DNA from: Bathynomus jamesi
Taxonomy: Eukaryota; Arthropoda; Malacostraca; Isopoda; Cirolanidae
Length of the DNA stretch: 64,000 bases
Direction: 5' to 3'
Assembly: GCA_023014485.1 (NCBI GenBank)
Contig: JAJOZX010005521.1
Coordinates: 221,001-285,000 of the forward strand
Under the pieces are notes generated by a model. The model saw nothing but the letters and a program-made list of their open reading frames with translations. It had not been told where the DNA came from and made no database searches. This document shows, piece after piece, positions 23,437 through 30,060 of this stretch (within the stretch, counting starts at the first letter, position 1; each line of letters begins with the position of its first letter). Made by a program: the position numbers and the translations under genes.

Positions 23437-26400
23437 AAATGTTCCGTGAGATGATTCCTCATGTCACGAAGGTCAACCCTTTTGTCCCTCCTCCTGAGTT
23501 GGCCTGGGGAAGTAGAGAGTTGGTTTCTTGTGCTCTCCACTTCACATAGCCAGGCATCTAGTCTAGTTCCTCCATTATTTTCCCCAAGTGTAAATAATGG
23601 TGTACCACACACTCCTTTTTTCCAGTGAAAATAAGTTTAATTCACGTAACCTTTCCCAGTAATTTAGTTCTTCGCACCCATTAACTTTGGCCATGAAGCT
23701 TCTCTGAATCCTTTCTAGTTGACTAATGTCTTCTTTTTTATGTGGGGATGTTAAGACCAAGCAGTTTTAATAGAGATCATTATATTCCTATCCCTTTGTT
23801 TAAAGATTCTCATTACCTGCCTAGTTATTCTTTTTGCTCTGTTTACTGCTCTTATTTTGTGTTTCAAATTGTGCATCATCAGTCATTACAACACCCAAAT
23901 CTTTTGCTTTAGAATTTCTCTGAATTCCCTGTCCATTTGTAATATATTATTCTATGGATTTTAGGTTCTCTCTTCTTCCATACCTTATTAGTTGGAAATT
24001 TTCAGTGTTAAATTTCATATTATACAGGGTGTACATAAAGTCAGGATCTATTTTTGTGAAGCACTTGGAAATTATATGGAATTCAATCATAAAATGATAG
24101 TGATAACATTTATTAAATAATTAAGAGTAGGATTCGACGTGACGCCCATCAGTATCCCTGCACAGCTCAAATCGTTCCGCAGCATTTCTAAACACATTCT
24201 GGAGCATTTGCGGGGTTATGTTATCTGCAGCAGTTCGTATACGTGTACGTAAGTTTTCAAGACTCGTAATCTTCGTCTGATGACGTGCGATTTGATAAAG
24301 CCCCATGCAAAAAAATCTAAAGGAGTTAAATCTGGTGAGCTCGCTGGCCAAGGTCTGTTGCTTCCGCGTCCGATCCAGCGATTTGGAAAACGTCCATTTA
24401 GATAATCCTGAACAATTTTTGCATAGTGACAAGGAGCACCATCATGTTGATAGACGACGGTACTAACAATCCTATCCCCAATCAGCTGAGGTTCAAGGAA
24501 TTGCTGCAACATGTCCAGATAAATAAGCCCCGTAACTGTAGCTTCAGCAAAGAAAAAAGGACCATAAACCTTAGATTTTGTTAAACCCATCCAGACATTA
24601 ACTTTAGGCGAGTCTCTCTCCCAATTTTGGACGAAATCATTCGGTCTCTCATCTGCCCAAATTCGACAGTTATGGCGATTTACTTTTCCACACGTATGGA
24701 AAGTGGCTTCATCACTAAAGAGAATGTTGTTCATTAAATTATCACTCCAGATTTGTTCTACGAGATCAGCACACACAGCACTTCGTCGAGGGAAATCTTC
24801 ATGTTAAATCATGTAAACCTGCAAATGATAGCTTTTCTTCTGCAAATTAACTTTCAGAATTTTGTGCACAGATGACGTCGGGAGTCGAGTCTGTGTGATG
24901 CAGCACGAACGGACGTACGTGGCTCCTCAGTGATAATTCCGCGTACTGCATTCACGGTAAGATCTGACATACACGGTCGTCCTGATCTTGCTTCATCATT
25001 TACAGATCCCGTTCGTTTAAATTTGTTCACCAATTTTCGTATTGTCTTGTCTATTGGCCCCCGGCTTATGAAATCTCCTCCTAAACTTCTCTCTGATGTC
25101 ATTGTATTTCTTTCCCTCGATTCGCCAAATTACTATTGCCACACGCTCTTCTGTATTCATTCTAAGGGCTTCTGAAAAGAAAAATAGAAAAAAATAAGTC
25201 ACAAAAATAGATCCTGACTTTATGTACACCCTGTATATACGAGGGTAATTCAATAAGTATCCGCACTTTTTATTTTTATAATTTTATTTTCACGTCTGAT
25301 AGATTATAAACACACCACTTCTCAACATAGTCTCCCTGTTTCTCAATACACTTAGTCCAGCGATCTACAAGCTTCCTAATGCCATCACAAAAGAATGCTT
25401 TTGACTGTGTGCGTAACCAGTCATGCATCGCCTCCTTCAGGTCACCATCGCCTTGGAATCGCTGACCTCAAAGCGTCTTTTAGTGGTCCAAACGGGTAAA
25501 AATCCGAAGGTGCCAGGTCTGGACTCTAGGCTGGATGGTCGAGAACTTCAAATTTAAGTTCTTGAAGGTATTTTCTAGTCTGTGCAGCAGTATGAGGGCG
25601 CGCATTGTCGTGTAACAGATAACACCTTCCGACAATCTCCAGTTGCAAGGAAGTTCAAAGCGCAGCCGTCAGCAGGTAAAGTTATGCTAACACTGTTTTG
25701 GAATACACGAGGCCCTATCCTTGAACATTATCTAGAGCGTGGAACTACAGTAACAAGTGCATCGTATTCTGACATGCTTCGGAATGAGTAAAGCGAGCAA
25801 TTCGCACAAAACGGAGAGGGAGATTGTCAGGAGGTGTTATTCTGTTACACGAGAATGCGCGCCCTCATACCGCTGCACAGACTAGAAAATACCTTCAAGA
25901 ACTTAAATTTGAAGTTCTTGACCATCCAGCCTACAGTCCAGACCTGGCACCTTCGGGTTTTTACCCGTTTGGACCACTAAAAGACGCTTTGAGAGGTCAG
26001 CGATTCCAAGGCGATGATGACCTGAAGGAGGCGGTGCATGAATGGCTACGCACACAGCCAAAAACATTATTTTGTGATTGCATTAGGAAGCTTGTAGATC
26101 GCTGGATTAAGTGTATTGAGAAACAGGGAGACTCTGTTGAGAAGTGATGTTTATAATCTATCAGATGTGAAAATAAAAAGTGCGGATACTTATTGAGTTA
26201 CCCTCGTATATAAACGGTATCCAGGGTGCTTTGGAATAATTTTTAATAAATATTTTGGGGTTAATTTTTTTTTTTTTTGCTGGCAGATTCCTGGTACGAC
26301 TTCTAATGAGGGCAGTATGCCGGTGCTTGTCATAGAGAATGATTGGAGGGCAGCCGAGAAGATTGGTACCGGAATTGGCGGAAAACTCCCTTCACTCCAC

Positions 26401-28702
26401 CGGGTCAGCCGGTGCGATAGTGGAGGCAACGCTTGGGTGACGTACCTCAACGCTCAAGTGAAGGCGGCTTCCGTCACTAGCGTCGGAGCAGCGATCGCGT
26501 GCATTGACGCGTCACTGCACATGATCAATATAGAGAACGGTGAGTATCGGAAGCGGACTTCAACAGCTTGGGCGAGTCGGTCGACGGTTCTTTGCTTTTC
26601 TTTCGCTTTATGTTCATCCGTGGAGCCGCAGCGGGAATTCTACGCTTAGTAAATCGATCCGTCTGGCAGCCATCCATGAAGCCGGTATACGAGCCAAATT
26701 GCGTCGTCATCCGAGCATTTGTGTGGCAGTGTTAACTGGATCCCGACGAAACAATGAGGATGACTAAGGAATACACGCTATGGATCATGTTGTAACTCGC
26801 CCGTAACTGATTCGAACTTGCTCGTATTTATTTTATTGTTAACACTAACTGGGGTTGTATGGCGTTCAAACGAGTTGCAAAATAGCTAATCACGTTTGAA
26901 AATTAATATTTAACAATCACTTTAATGATTATAATAGTATTGCCTAAAATTTAATTTGTATAAACAAAATGGTTTTAGCTAGTTCCATGTATTTTTTTTA
27001 ACTAAGTGAATGACTGCCGAGGTGAGAGGCATAACTCATCAGACCAAATCTTTTTCCTTAACATTGCTTTGTTGGAAACCAGTGCTGCCATATTTTTTAG
27101 TAGTAGTAGTAGCAGCATAGTATGTATCATAACCGTCTTGTAACGGCTATGATCCTGTTGGTTAGCTTGAGTTTTTTTTAATGTGCTTACGTTGTTTAGG
27201 TTTCAGCCTAGTCCTGTTCTAATACACCTTAAATTAAGAGAGGTTCAGTAGAGTTTGCTCTAAAATTAATGAAAATGAATAACCCATATTTGATAACTTT
27301 AATCTCGGAATTGTTAGGTAAAGCGCTTCAATTTGATAAGTATGAATAAACTTTCATGAAAGTGAAATCATATTTCAGGGGAATACCTCCTTCCTCCCAT
27401 TCAGTTGACTGGAAAACCTTCACAGCTCTTCGTTCAAGGAGGGTGCGTGATTGTGCTAACCACGGACGCCACTCTCTCCATTTGGAATTTTTCAAAGGGA
27501 AGGAGAGTCATGATGGAATCCGTCAGACATTTAGGTCAGGTTTTGTTTCGTTTTCTTTCAGTAAAGATGAAACAGTTAGCTGGTATTCTTAACTATAACC
27601 ATCAAACTGCGAAAAGACGAGGCTTACGGATTCGTTTTTCTCCACTTTATTACAGTTTTTGGCCATAAATAATTCATAATTTAACTTTAATTCTTCATTG
27701 GCTTTACCCCTTTACAATGTTATGACGTTTATTATCGATTCTGTTGCTGATATAGTCACTTGGTTTTCAACATTCGCTTTCCTACACATCTTCATCTCAT
27801 CCATTTAAATGTAGTGTTTCTCACTCCCATATGAATGGTCAGATAATGATGTTTCCGAATGTCATTTCAGTGGAGAATCGAAGCGGTGTCAAGTGTGTGC
27901 AGATGGTGGGTGAAGGAGATGCCAGTACCCCAGTGGTGATTCTGAAAACTGGGGAAGCGTACAGTTGGTACAAGGAACTGGATTCGTGGGTGCAGTTGGG
28001 TGAATCGGCGGGTGTGAGGAGGTACATAAATGCAGAATTCAGTCTACTTGAACCGTACCACTCAACTTCTATGCAAAATCCTCTTTCCGGGATTCTAGTA
28101 CAAAGTGGCTCTTAGTAAGTGGAATTGCTCTCAGATTATGCTGGCGCTCCAGGTTTATTATAAAACTAAAATTTTACTTTCAGAAGAATAAATGTAATGG
28201 CAGTGACAAAATAAATAAAATTGTGACGAGAGTTAGGAGTAGATTAACAGGTCTTATATTATGCATAAGGATTTTTGAAAAGTTTTGTATATCTATCGTT
28301 ACTATGGAGACAGAAAAAAACACACTTTTCCCATCAACGCTCTTTGGTTGCAGCTCCGGCACATCTCGCCTCAGTTTCTCTCCGGTATCAGGCGACGTGA
28401 AACAAGGTCTTACCGAGTCGTTTATTAAACGAATGTTGACTGCTTCGAAGCACTTGAGTTCGTCGGCAGATTTTAAGTTTTGGTACAAAAGATTAGCTAA
28501 ATTTTATATTAGCGAAGGTGAGGGTTTTTTTTTTAATGTAAATTAATTGAAGTTAAGCCTACAGTTCTTTTTTCTTTGGATATAAGTTATTATTAAGACC
28601 TTCATTCGTTTCATGTTACCTCCTGAATATAAAGTATTTACTGAAGTTATTGGCTTTGTAAACGTAAAGTATTTTTGGTTGGTTAAATTAGGTTTAAAAA
28701 AA

Positions 28703-28745
<43 letters not shown>

Positions 28746-30060
28746 AAAAATAATCATCGGGTTAGGTCAGGGGAATGTATGGATAAAAACGCGGTAAACA
28801 GTACAGCAGGTATATCCTCATTTATTTAATAAAAAAATAGAGCAGCTGATTATTTGGAACCCCCACACTTGACCAATGAAAACTAGTATAGAAGATTGAA
28901 GAAAGGGAGAGAGAGGAGCGAGGAAAGAAAGTAATTTACTTTTCATTTCAGCGATGGAAAAAGAACTTAGGAAAATGTTTGACGACTTATTAGGACCTGT
29001 GCATAGTGGTTCGGTTGTTAATGGAGAACAAACGTGGAATTCTAAAGTAATGGTCAGTAATGAAGTTTATAGTATCTAAAATGAGGGAGAAATGGGATGA
29101 TTATTTCGCATATAAATCTTGCTTAGGCCTAATGTCACAGCAATTACTGTAAGCACTTTTAACACTAATGTACGAGGGGCGGTCAGAAAATAAGTTTACA
29201 CGGCGTATAATTTCGTAACTAGGACCTACACATTGATTATGTTTATATCGGATGAATTCGTTAATCATTGTTGGCAACACTGCACGTCGATTCGGCTGCC
29301 ATCTACCGTACATTGGTTAAACGAGTCAGTTGAACATGGCGGCTCGACTGGAACAGTGCCCTGCCCTACGGAGCAATCCAGGACGTTTACGTTTAATGGC
29401 CACTGATAGACTCTGAATATCGTTGTAGAAATGACAGGTCACTGTTCCAGTCGAGCCGCCATGATCAAAGTACGGTAGATGGCAGCCGAATCGACGTGCA
29501 GTGTTGCCAACAATGATTAACGAATTCACCTGATACAAACATAATCAATGTAGGTCCTTTGGTTACGAAATTATACGCCGTGTAAACTTATTTTCTGACC
29601 GCCCCTTGTACGTTGATTGACAGGTGGTAATCAGCCTTTTCCTTATTAGTTAACACCCATTACTGCCGTAGTTTTTACACTCTTAAGCCAAATGCTAATT
29701 TCTTTTCTTTAAAAACATTGCCTACCTACACTATCTCTCTCAGTAATTTGGAATAAATATTGAAGCGTTTATTATATGATTAATGGGGAAGGTATGTCAT
29801 TAACTAAAAAAAAAAAATCAGTAATTTTTGAAGTACCAAAAAATGAAATAGGAAGAACCCTAATATTTTCAAAACAGTTTACAGTAGTTTTTATATCTTC
29901 TGACGTGTTGGTATATTTTTAATTTCAGGGACTGGACAAACATGATTTGTTGGAAGAATATCTCAAGGAAATTTTGTTAGCCGAAAATTCGATTCAGTTT
30001 CAGAGATTACATTCCGAATATCACGACCAGCTGAAGGGATTAACGAATGATGCAATATAA
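5134..30060 (+). CDS. HIRA: HIRA, histone H3.3 chaperone subunit (17 coding exons; first exon not found)
   Basis: HIRA is the scaffold of the HIRA-UBN1-CABIN1 complex, which deposits H3.3-H4 on chromatin independently of replication. Seventeen spliced exons give about 965 residues; with the missing first exon the total would be near 980, against 1017 in human HIRA. Exons: 5134-5276, 5427-5562, 7938-8111, 8354-8513, 8943-9110, 9217-9375, 11601-11723, 12551-12690, 13462-13578, 14459-14683, 15192-15492, 26287-26539, 27379-27534, 27871-28114, 28354-28517, 28952-29052, 29929-30060. Order: seven-blade WD40 propeller (exons 1-7), linker, HIRA B motif [10 protein letters not shown] that binds ASF1, a basic AT-hook-like KKRGRGRPP segment, then the C-terminal HIRA domain. 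All junctions keep phase except one apparent 1-base deletion at 8489-8493. The start ATG was not located. Confidence 0.95.
5427..5562 (+). CDS. HIRA: HIRA coding exon 3: WD40 blade with [12 protein letters not shown]
   Basis: Reads [20 protein letters not shown] then [13 protein letters not shown], the conserved HIRA second blade. Donor GTAAGA at 5563; phase 1 into the next exon, 2.4 kb away across a hAT remnant. Confidence 0.95.
5622..6445 (-). mobile_element. hAT remnant with BED zinc finger ORF
   Basis: The low-coordinate terminus is CAGGGCTGTGGAGTCGG at 5622, a classic hAT tip. CGACTCCGACTCC subterminal repeats occur at both ends (5655-5695, 6370-6445). An intact minus-strand frame (6128-5730, 132 aa) carries a BED-type zinc finger: paired Cys (VCQCM), an unrelated Cys further on, and [11 protein letters not shown] near residue 55. 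That is the DNA-binding N-terminus of a hAT transposase; the catalytic part is deleted. The high-coordinate TIR is truncated, so the element is immobile. It lies inside a HIRA intron on the opposite strand. Confidence 0.75.
7195..7470 (+). repeat. Dispersed repeat, family R (copy 1)
   Basis: Contains AACTGCTGAACATAAACTGA, TGAAACTTCAC, GGTCAAATGGAGGTC-like text and AAGGTCAAAGCCACAAATA. The same words recur at 9490-9560 and 11340-11510, which form one copy split by a hAT insertion. No coding potential; type unknown. Confidence 0.6.
7938..8111 (+). CDS. HIRA: HIRA coding exon 4: third WD40 blade
   Basis: Starts with a split Gly then [20 protein letters not shown], followed by [14 protein letters not shown] and [15 protein letters not shown], a complete WD blade with the GH...W spacing. 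Donor GTAACC at 8112, phase 1. Confidence 0.95.
8354..8513 (+). CDS. HIRA: HIRA coding exon 5: WD40 blade, with 1-base frameshift
   Basis: Reads [20 protein letters not shown], then [18 protein letters not shown]. After the A5 run at 8489-8493 the homologous peptide (IVDPFTE, leading to CGGTT in the next exon) is in the +1 frame, so one base appears to be missing. Without it the exon ends in phase 2 and the next exon is misread. Splice sites are normal (AG at 8352-8353, GTGAAT at 8514). Confidence 0.9.
8514..8942 (+). other. HIRA: HIRA intron 5 with perfect palindrome
   Basis: Short 429-base intron; its middle is a 192-bp inverted repeat without spacer (8650-8841). Confidence 0.9.
8650..8841. 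repeat. 192-bp spacerless palindrome, Penelope-like tail sequence
   Basis: The arms 8650-8745 and 8746-8841 are near-perfect reverse complements centred on CGAATATTCG. Each arm ends outward with text like GAAACTGTTGTGGAAATAAA, reminiscent of the 3' region of Penelope-like retroelements, whose terminal repeats are known to occur in inverted orientation. The element link is inferred; the palindrome is directly visible. Confidence 0.85.
8943..9110 (+). CDS. HIRA: HIRA coding exon 6: fifth WD40 blade
   Basis: Starts [20 protein letters not shown] and continues [20 protein letters not shown] and [13 protein letters not shown], near-invariant in HIRA proteins. Exactly 56 codons, phase 0 both ends, donor GTAAGT. 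Confidence 0.96.
9217..9375 (+). CDS. HIRA: HIRA coding exon 7: sixth WD40 blade
   Basis: Reads [10 protein letters not shown] then [20 protein letters not shown] and [14 protein letters not shown]. The KRPLVVIH motif is diagnostic of HIRA. 53 codons in phase 0; donor GTAAGT. Confidence 0.96.
9578..11320 (-). mobile_element. hAT transposon, internally decayed
   Basis: Left tip CAGAGATGGGCACTAAATAC and right tip ending TGCCCATCTCTA form hAT TIRs with TAAATAC subterminal repeats. Flanking octamers TATATAAT (9570-9577) and TATGTAAT (11321-11328) are a 7/8 target duplication. Minus-strand coding pieces: [18 protein letters not shown] (10737-10552), and a 189-aa frame (10457-9888) with [12 protein letters not shown] and the C-terminal dimerisation region [14 protein letters not shown]. 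The region before PTRWNS, with the catalytic Asps, is lost. Confidence 0.85.
11063..11110. repeat. 48-bp near-perfect palindrome centred on CACGTG
   Basis: 24-base arms starting GAGGCAGAGGG and meeting at ATCAC/GTGAT pair at 23 of 24 positions with no loop. It lies inside the hAT at 9578-11320, in its non-coding right part. Confidence 0.9.
11329..11530 (+). repeat. Dispersed repeat, family R (copy 2, right part)
   Basis: Continues the repeat text found at 9490-9560 after the hAT insertion (GGTCAAATGGAGGTC, TTTTGAACCGCTCAG, AAAGTTCAAGGTCACAAATA) and parallels 7230-7440. Confidence 0.6.
11601..11723 (+). CDS. HIRA: HIRA coding exon 8: seventh WD40 blade
   Basis: Reads [20 protein letters not shown] then [20 protein letters not shown], equivalent to the last propeller blade of HIRA. 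41 codons, phase 0; donor GTGAGG. Confidence 0.93.
11724..12550 (+). other. HIRA: HIRA intron 8
   Basis: 827 bases, no recognisable repeat or gene. The acceptor is CTTCCTCAG at 12542-12550. Confidence 0.8.
12551..12690 (+). CDS. HIRA: HIRA coding exon 9: post-propeller segment
   Basis: Reads [20 protein letters not shown] then [20 protein letters not shown], matching the HIRA IHQSTYGKS...VIENPEMLKYQ region that closes the propeller and leads into the charged linker. Ends in phase 2, donor GTATTT. Confidence 0.92.
12691..13461 (+). other. HIRA: HIRA intron 9
   Basis: 771 bases of AT-rich intron. A decayed mariner-like stretch may lie at 12730-12910 (GAGGGTGGTTCAAATATGAA), but no inverted end was found. 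Confidence 0.6.
13462..13578 (+). CDS. HIRA: HIRA coding exon 10: B motif (ASF1-binding)
   Basis: Carries [20 protein letters not shown], the conserved HIRA B domain whose TADGRRRI core binds ASF1 to receive H3.3-H4. Begins in phase 2 (AG|T) and ends GAA GG| with donor GTGAGG. Confidence 0.95.
13579..14458 (+). other. HIRA: HIRA intron 10
   Basis: 880 bases. 13730-13930 resembles mariner C-terminal text on the minus strand ([14 protein letters not shown] at about 13875-13834), a small degraded fragment. Nothing else seen. Confidence 0.6.
13724..13939 (-). pseudogene. Mariner transposase fragment
   Basis: A minus-strand frame contains [20 protein letters not shown], the region around the third catalytic Asp of DD34D mariner transposases, here with Ala at the Asp position. 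The tail that follows ([18 protein letters not shown]) resembles the mariner C-terminus. No TIRs seen; short dead fragment inside a HIRA intron. Confidence 0.5.
14459..14683 (+). CDS. HIRA: HIRA coding exon 11: Ser-rich linker
   Basis: Opens [20 protein letters not shown] and ends [11 protein letters not shown] low-complexity, Ser/Asn/Thr-rich linker as expected between the B motif and the C-terminal domain. Assigned by frame continuity with both neighbouring exons (phase 2 in and out) rather than by strong similarity. Confidence 0.85.
15192..15492 (+). CDS. HIRA: HIRA coding exon 12: basic AT-hook-like segment
   Basis: Reads [20 protein letters not shown] then RGRPP, an AT-hook-like core like the KKKKGRPRK stretch of vertebrate HIRA. 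A Pro/Ser-rich part follows and the exon ends RLSRIQ. 301 bases, phase 2 to phase 0, donor GTAAGA. It is followed by a 10.8-kb intron. Confidence 0.9.
15531..15642. mobile_element. Small foldback MITE (~110 bp)
   Basis: Left arm AAAATGTGCAGTACATAGG.. and right arm, read inward, AAAATATGCAACACGTAGG.. continue to GGTTTCGTC / GATTTCGTC, an imperfect hairpin of about 45-base arms. Confidence 0.65.
15645..16400 (-). mobile_element. LINE family A, copy 2 (3' part, minus strand)
   Basis: Minus-strand pieces repeat the C-terminal peptide of the copy at 2336-3476: [40 protein letters not shown] and [20 protein letters not shown]. Frames are broken near 16065 and 15800. Its 3' end is at low coordinates; a (TA)n lies at its 5' side instead (16408-16465). 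Confidence 0.75.
16408..16465. repeat. (TA)n microsatellite
   Basis: About 27 TA units with one AAA interruption, between LINE copy 2 and the DDE-like element. Confidence 0.95.
16475..19100 (-). mobile_element. DNA transposon carrying an unfamiliar DDE/hAT-like transposase
   Basis: The element encloses a GC-richer gene on the minus strand. Its outer parts share a similar inward-reading block: CGCACACCCCTTTAATT near 16530 and, on the opposite strand, GCACACCCCCCTAATTTC near 19070. These suggest imperfect TIRs inset from the (TA)n tracts at both sides. A target duplication could not be defined. Confidence 0.45.
16728..18932 (-). pseudogene. Transposase-like protein (HFDGK..CFDTT..CRHH family), frameshifted
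   Basis: Four minus-strand pieces in order (18932-18564, 18750-17746, 17866-17021, 17093-16728) form one protein of roughly 700 residues broken by three frameshifts. Visible parts: N-terminal domain starting [13 protein letters not shown]; a charged coiled-coil ([20 protein letters not shown]); [28 protein letters not shown] then [11 protein letters not shown]; and a C-terminal [17 protein letters not shown]. The order Asp, Asp, CxxH recalls the hAT catalytic core (D..D..CxxH..E). I recognise this as a dispersed invertebrate family usually annotated as uncharacterised. It contrasts with its neighbours in GC content. Transposase function is inference. Confidence 0.55.
19118..19155. repeat. (TA)n microsatellite
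   Basis: TA tract with one CA interruption at the 5' junction of the GC-rich LINE; another short (TA)n follows its 3' A-run at 22430-22440. Confidence 0.95.
19146..22281 (+). pseudogene. LINE polyprotein: RT, RNase H and CCHC domains
   Basis: Read through frame changes. [20 protein letters not shown] and [19 protein letters not shown] are RT motifs 1-2 (19910-20154). [13 protein letters not shown] (20345) is the RT A box, [11 protein letters not shown] (20512) the B box, and LYADDLAIY (20610) the catalytic YADD. RNase H follows with [10 protein letters not shown] (21484), then, in another frame, [12 protein letters not shown] and [10 protein letters not shown], and [17 protein letters not shown] (21777). 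A CCHC knuckle, [19 protein letters not shown], is at 22075-22130. RT plus RNase H without LTRs fits the I/R1 group. Frameshifts make it a pseudogene. Confidence 0.85.
19156..22440 (+). mobile_element. GC-rich non-LTR retrotransposon with RT and RNase H (I/R1-like), 5'-truncated
   Basis: A 3.3-kb block strikingly GC-rich compared with its flanks. It lacks the N-terminal endonuclease and ends in an A12 run before TA repeats (22418-22440), as expected for target-primed insertion into a TA tract. Coding order: pre-RT region, RT, RNase H, CCHC knuckle. Several frameshifts (near 19970, 20150, 21060, 21540) make it inactive. Confidence 0.85.
22489..23394 (+). mobile_element. Mariner-like element with TIRs, internally deleted
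   Basis: TIRs CAGGGCGTCCCAAAAAAATG at 22489 and the complement ending 23394, in TA context. Plus-strand coding: a helix-turn-helix N-terminus starting [13 protein letters not shown] near 22581, broken by an in-frame stop, continuing [20 protein letters not shown]. It jumps after EYCEWYLA (about 23005) to the C-terminal [20 protein letters not shown] (23060-23115). The middle with the first two catalytic residues is deleted. Same general type as the DD41D elements nearby, different TIR family. Confidence 0.85.
23393..23431. repeat. (TA)n microsatellite
   Basis: About 19 TA units joining the mariner right end to the 3' end of LINE-A copy 3. Confidence 0.95.
23432..24020 (-). mobile_element. 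LINE family A, copy 3 (minus strand)
   Basis: Minus-strand peptide [20 protein letters not shown] and [20 protein letters not shown] matches the C-terminal region of LINE-A copies 1 and 2, and the 3' end runs into (TA)n at 23431. Upstream text ([14 protein letters not shown] at about 23900) parallels the other copies. 5'-truncated and frameshifted. Confidence 0.7.
24025..25233 (-). mobile_element. Near full-length DD41D mariner (rosa-like), copy 1
   Basis: TIRs CAGGGTGTACATAAAGTCAG at 24025 and the complement ending 25233, flanked by TA. 1209 bp, close to complete. The same family recurs inverted at 63276 at the window end. Frameshifts in the transposase suggest it is inactive. Confidence 0.9.
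24121..25159 (-). pseudogene. DD41D mariner transposase, frameshifted
   Basis: Minus-strand pieces in order: [20 protein letters not shown] (start near 25159, helix-turn-helix), [20 protein letters not shown] then [19 protein letters not shown], then a 186-aa frame from 24776. That frame has [11 protein letters not shown] (first catalytic Asp), [28 protein letters not shown] (second Asp) and [14 protein letters not shown] (third Asp, 41 residues later). The catalytic triad is present, but frames shift near 25060, 24830 and 24270. Confidence 0.85.
25240..26206 (+). mobile_element. Foldback mariner: two inverted copies of the 3' half
   Basis: Termini CGAGGGTAATTCAATAAGTA at 25240 and its complement ending 26206, in TA context. 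The inverted arms are not short TIRs: about 390-400 bases (25240-25640 and 25817-26206) pair as long inverted repeats around a 176-base centre that is middle-of-mariner sequence. The plus-strand frame 25824-26147 is the transposase C-terminus ([34 protein letters not shown]). Catalytic Asp 2 is Glu (HEN) and Asp 3 is Gly (APSG), so this arm is catalytically dead. Confidence 0.9.
26287..26539 (+). CDS. HIRA: HIRA coding exon 13: start of C-terminal HIRA domain
   Basis: Reads [40 protein letters not shown], then [19 protein letters not shown]. This matches the region of HIRA beginning MYIEVENEV...L.RLKC and the first strands of the C-terminal HIRA domain (binds CABIN1 and mediates trimerisation in human). 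Phase 0 in, phase 1 out, donor GTGAGT. Confidence 0.92.
26540..27378 (+). other. HIRA: HIRA intron 13
   Basis: 839 bases; no repeat recognised apart from (TAG)n at about 27100-27112. Confidence 0.75.
27379..27534 (+). CDS. HIRA: HIRA coding exon 14: C-terminal domain
   Basis: Starts in a split Gly, reads [20 protein letters not shown] then [20 protein letters not shown] and [11 protein letters not shown], parallel to the LLSPILLP..ALTAAATLSVWDV segment of HIRA. Donor GTCAGG, weaker than the others but phase-consistent. Confidence 0.9.
27871..28114 (+). CDS. HIRA: HIRA coding exon 15: C-terminal domain
   Basis: Reads [20 protein letters not shown] then [13 protein letters not shown] and [12 protein letters not shown], parallel to the HIRA PVMNLSDGKAYCFNPSLSTW and CSGPLAIIQG region. 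Phase 1 in, phase 2 out, donor GTAAGT. Confidence 0.9.
28354..28517 (+). CDS. HIRA: HIRA coding exon 16: C-terminal helices
   Basis: Reads [20 protein letters not shown] then [17 protein letters not shown], matching the helical LENQVAAALTLQSS.EYRHWLLVYARYLVNEG region. Phase 2 in, phase 1 out; donor GTGAGG. Confidence 0.92.
28694..28750. repeat. (AAAT)n microsatellite
   Basis: About 12 AAAT units inside HIRA intron 16. Confidence 0.95.
28952..29052 (+). CDS. HIRA: HIRA coding exon 17
   Basis: Reads [20 protein letters not shown] then [14 protein letters not shown], matching the HIRA RLREICKDLLGPVH motif. Phase 1 in, phase 0 out; donor GTCAGT. Confidence 0.94.
29171..29610. mobile_element. 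Foldback mariner MITE built from 5' ends
   Basis: Ends CGAGGGGCGGTCAGAAAATA (29173) and CAAGGGGCGGTCAGAAAATA read inward from 29608, in TA context. Inverted arms of about 170-190 bases surround an 80-base centre (29360-29439). Each arm reaches an ATGGCGGCTCGACTGGAACA sequence, plausibly the transposase start, so this foldback is made of two 5' ends. It lies in HIRA intron 17. Confidence 0.85.
29929..30060 (+). CDS. HIRA: HIRA terminal exon
   Basis: Reads [20 protein letters not shown] then [20 protein letters not shown] and ends NDAI-stop (TAA 30058-30060), matching the HIRA C-terminus (GLRKRELLKELLPVIGQN..FQRLFTECQEQL). An AATAAA hexamer at 30109-30114 is a possible polyadenylation signal, close to the stop. 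Confidence 0.95.
   Translation, partial: GLDKHDLLEEYLKEILLAENSIQFQRLHSEYHDQLKGLTNDAI

Larger units (their letters stand above)
15493..26286 (+). other. HIRA: HIRA intron 12, 10.8 kb of stacked mobile elements
   Basis: This single intron holds a foldback MITE, two LINE-A tails, an unfamiliar DDE-like gene, a GC-rich RT/RNase H LINE, two DD41D-type elements and one foldback mariner, several separated by (TA)n tracts. Acceptor is a T/G-rich tract ending GGCAG at 26286. Confidence 0.9.
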
